Part shown: in pieces, positions 14,612-14,731 of the stretch
Layout: every line of letters starts with the position of its first letter
How positions within the stretch are numbered: position 1 is the first letter of the stretch
NCBI GenBank assembly: GCA_036524155.1
Contig: DATDCV010000296.1
Span: forward strand, 1 to 14,731
Origin: DATDCV01 sp036524155
GTDB lineage: Bacteria > Verrucomicrobiota > Verrucomicrobiia > Limisphaerales > UBA8199
Reading direction: 5' to 3'
Length of the DNA stretch: 14,731 bases
Notes under the pieces: generated by a model
The model's database searches: none
What the model saw: the letters and a program-made list of their open reading frames with translations, nothing else
Told to the model about the DNA's origin: nothing
Position numbers and translations under genes: made by a program

Positions 14612-14731
14612 CGGATCCGAAAATTGGAGCGAAGTTCAACCCACCAATGAGTGCGCGCGAACAACCATCAAACCCACCCCCGAACAGCCGCCGCTTCCTC
14701 AAAAACCTGCGGGCCGAAGAAAGTGTGGGCC
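14608..14731 (+). CDS. Next operon gene, 3' end missing, unrecognised
   Basis: An ATG at 14608 shares the bases atga with the stop of the 1480-residue gene, and the frame stays open to the window edge (41 codons). The visible protein is MTDPKIGAKFNPPM, then a Pro/Asn-rich stretch, then RRFLKNLRAEESVG. It shows no signal peptide, membrane segment or motif I recognise. An internal ATG at 14647 (MSAREQ) is an alternative start. The 4-bp overlap repeats the junction style of the previous gene pair and supports membership of the same operon. Confidence 0.6.
   Translation, partial: MTDPKIGAKFNPPMSAREQPSNPPPNSRRFLKNLRAEESVG

Overview
The window is high-GC, gene-dense bacterial chromosome. The gene content is a cluster of MoxR ATPase, DUF58 protein, BatA-like VWA protein, a large VWA membrane protein and a giant DUF4175-like membrane protein. 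The gaps hold AT/GC-mixed palindromes and short 'atttcgg' tandem units. Together these suggest a member of the Planctomycetes-Verrucomicrobia-Chlamydiae (PVC) group, most likely Verrucomicrobiota of the Pedosphaera/Limisphaerales kind. That placement rests on recalled gene order and repeat style, not on a search.

Layout. Positions 1-1269 (+) are the C-terminal part of a tail-specific (S41, Prc-like) protease. It converges, 33 bp apart, on fabD (1303-2232, -), malonyl-CoA:ACP transacylase. A 327-bp divergent gap (2233-2559) separates fabD from the main operon and carries a 98-bp nested palindrome. The operon runs to the right edge: moxR (2560-3588), a DUF58 gene (3911-4789), a BatA-like VWA gene (4974-7193), a second VWA gene (7206-10172), a 1480-residue membrane protein gene (10169-14611) and the first 41 codons of a further gene (14608-).

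The first three gaps around this operon (before moxR, before the DUF58 gene and before the BatA-like gene) each hold a different intergenic palindrome, including a perfect 28-bp inverted repeat at 4811-4917. The later junctions are tight (12 bp, then 4-bp stop/start overlaps) and free of repeats.

How the genes may work together. In the general MoxR/VWA scheme, a cytosolic AAA+ ATPase (MoxR) acts with VWA proteins to assemble or remodel envelope complexes. Here the DUF58 protein looks cytosolic. The three following products are membrane-anchored with large domains that should face the periplasm. The feature that stands out is that two of the membrane proteins each carry a PA14-type (carbohydrate-binding-like) domain. 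In the 988-residue VWA protein the PA14 domain appears to be inserted inside an Ig-like domain just ahead of the glutamine-amidotransferase-like domain. In the 1480-residue protein it sits between helical regions. This suggests an envelope machine that engages a glycan or glycoprotein. That function is inference; the domains themselves are read from sequence.
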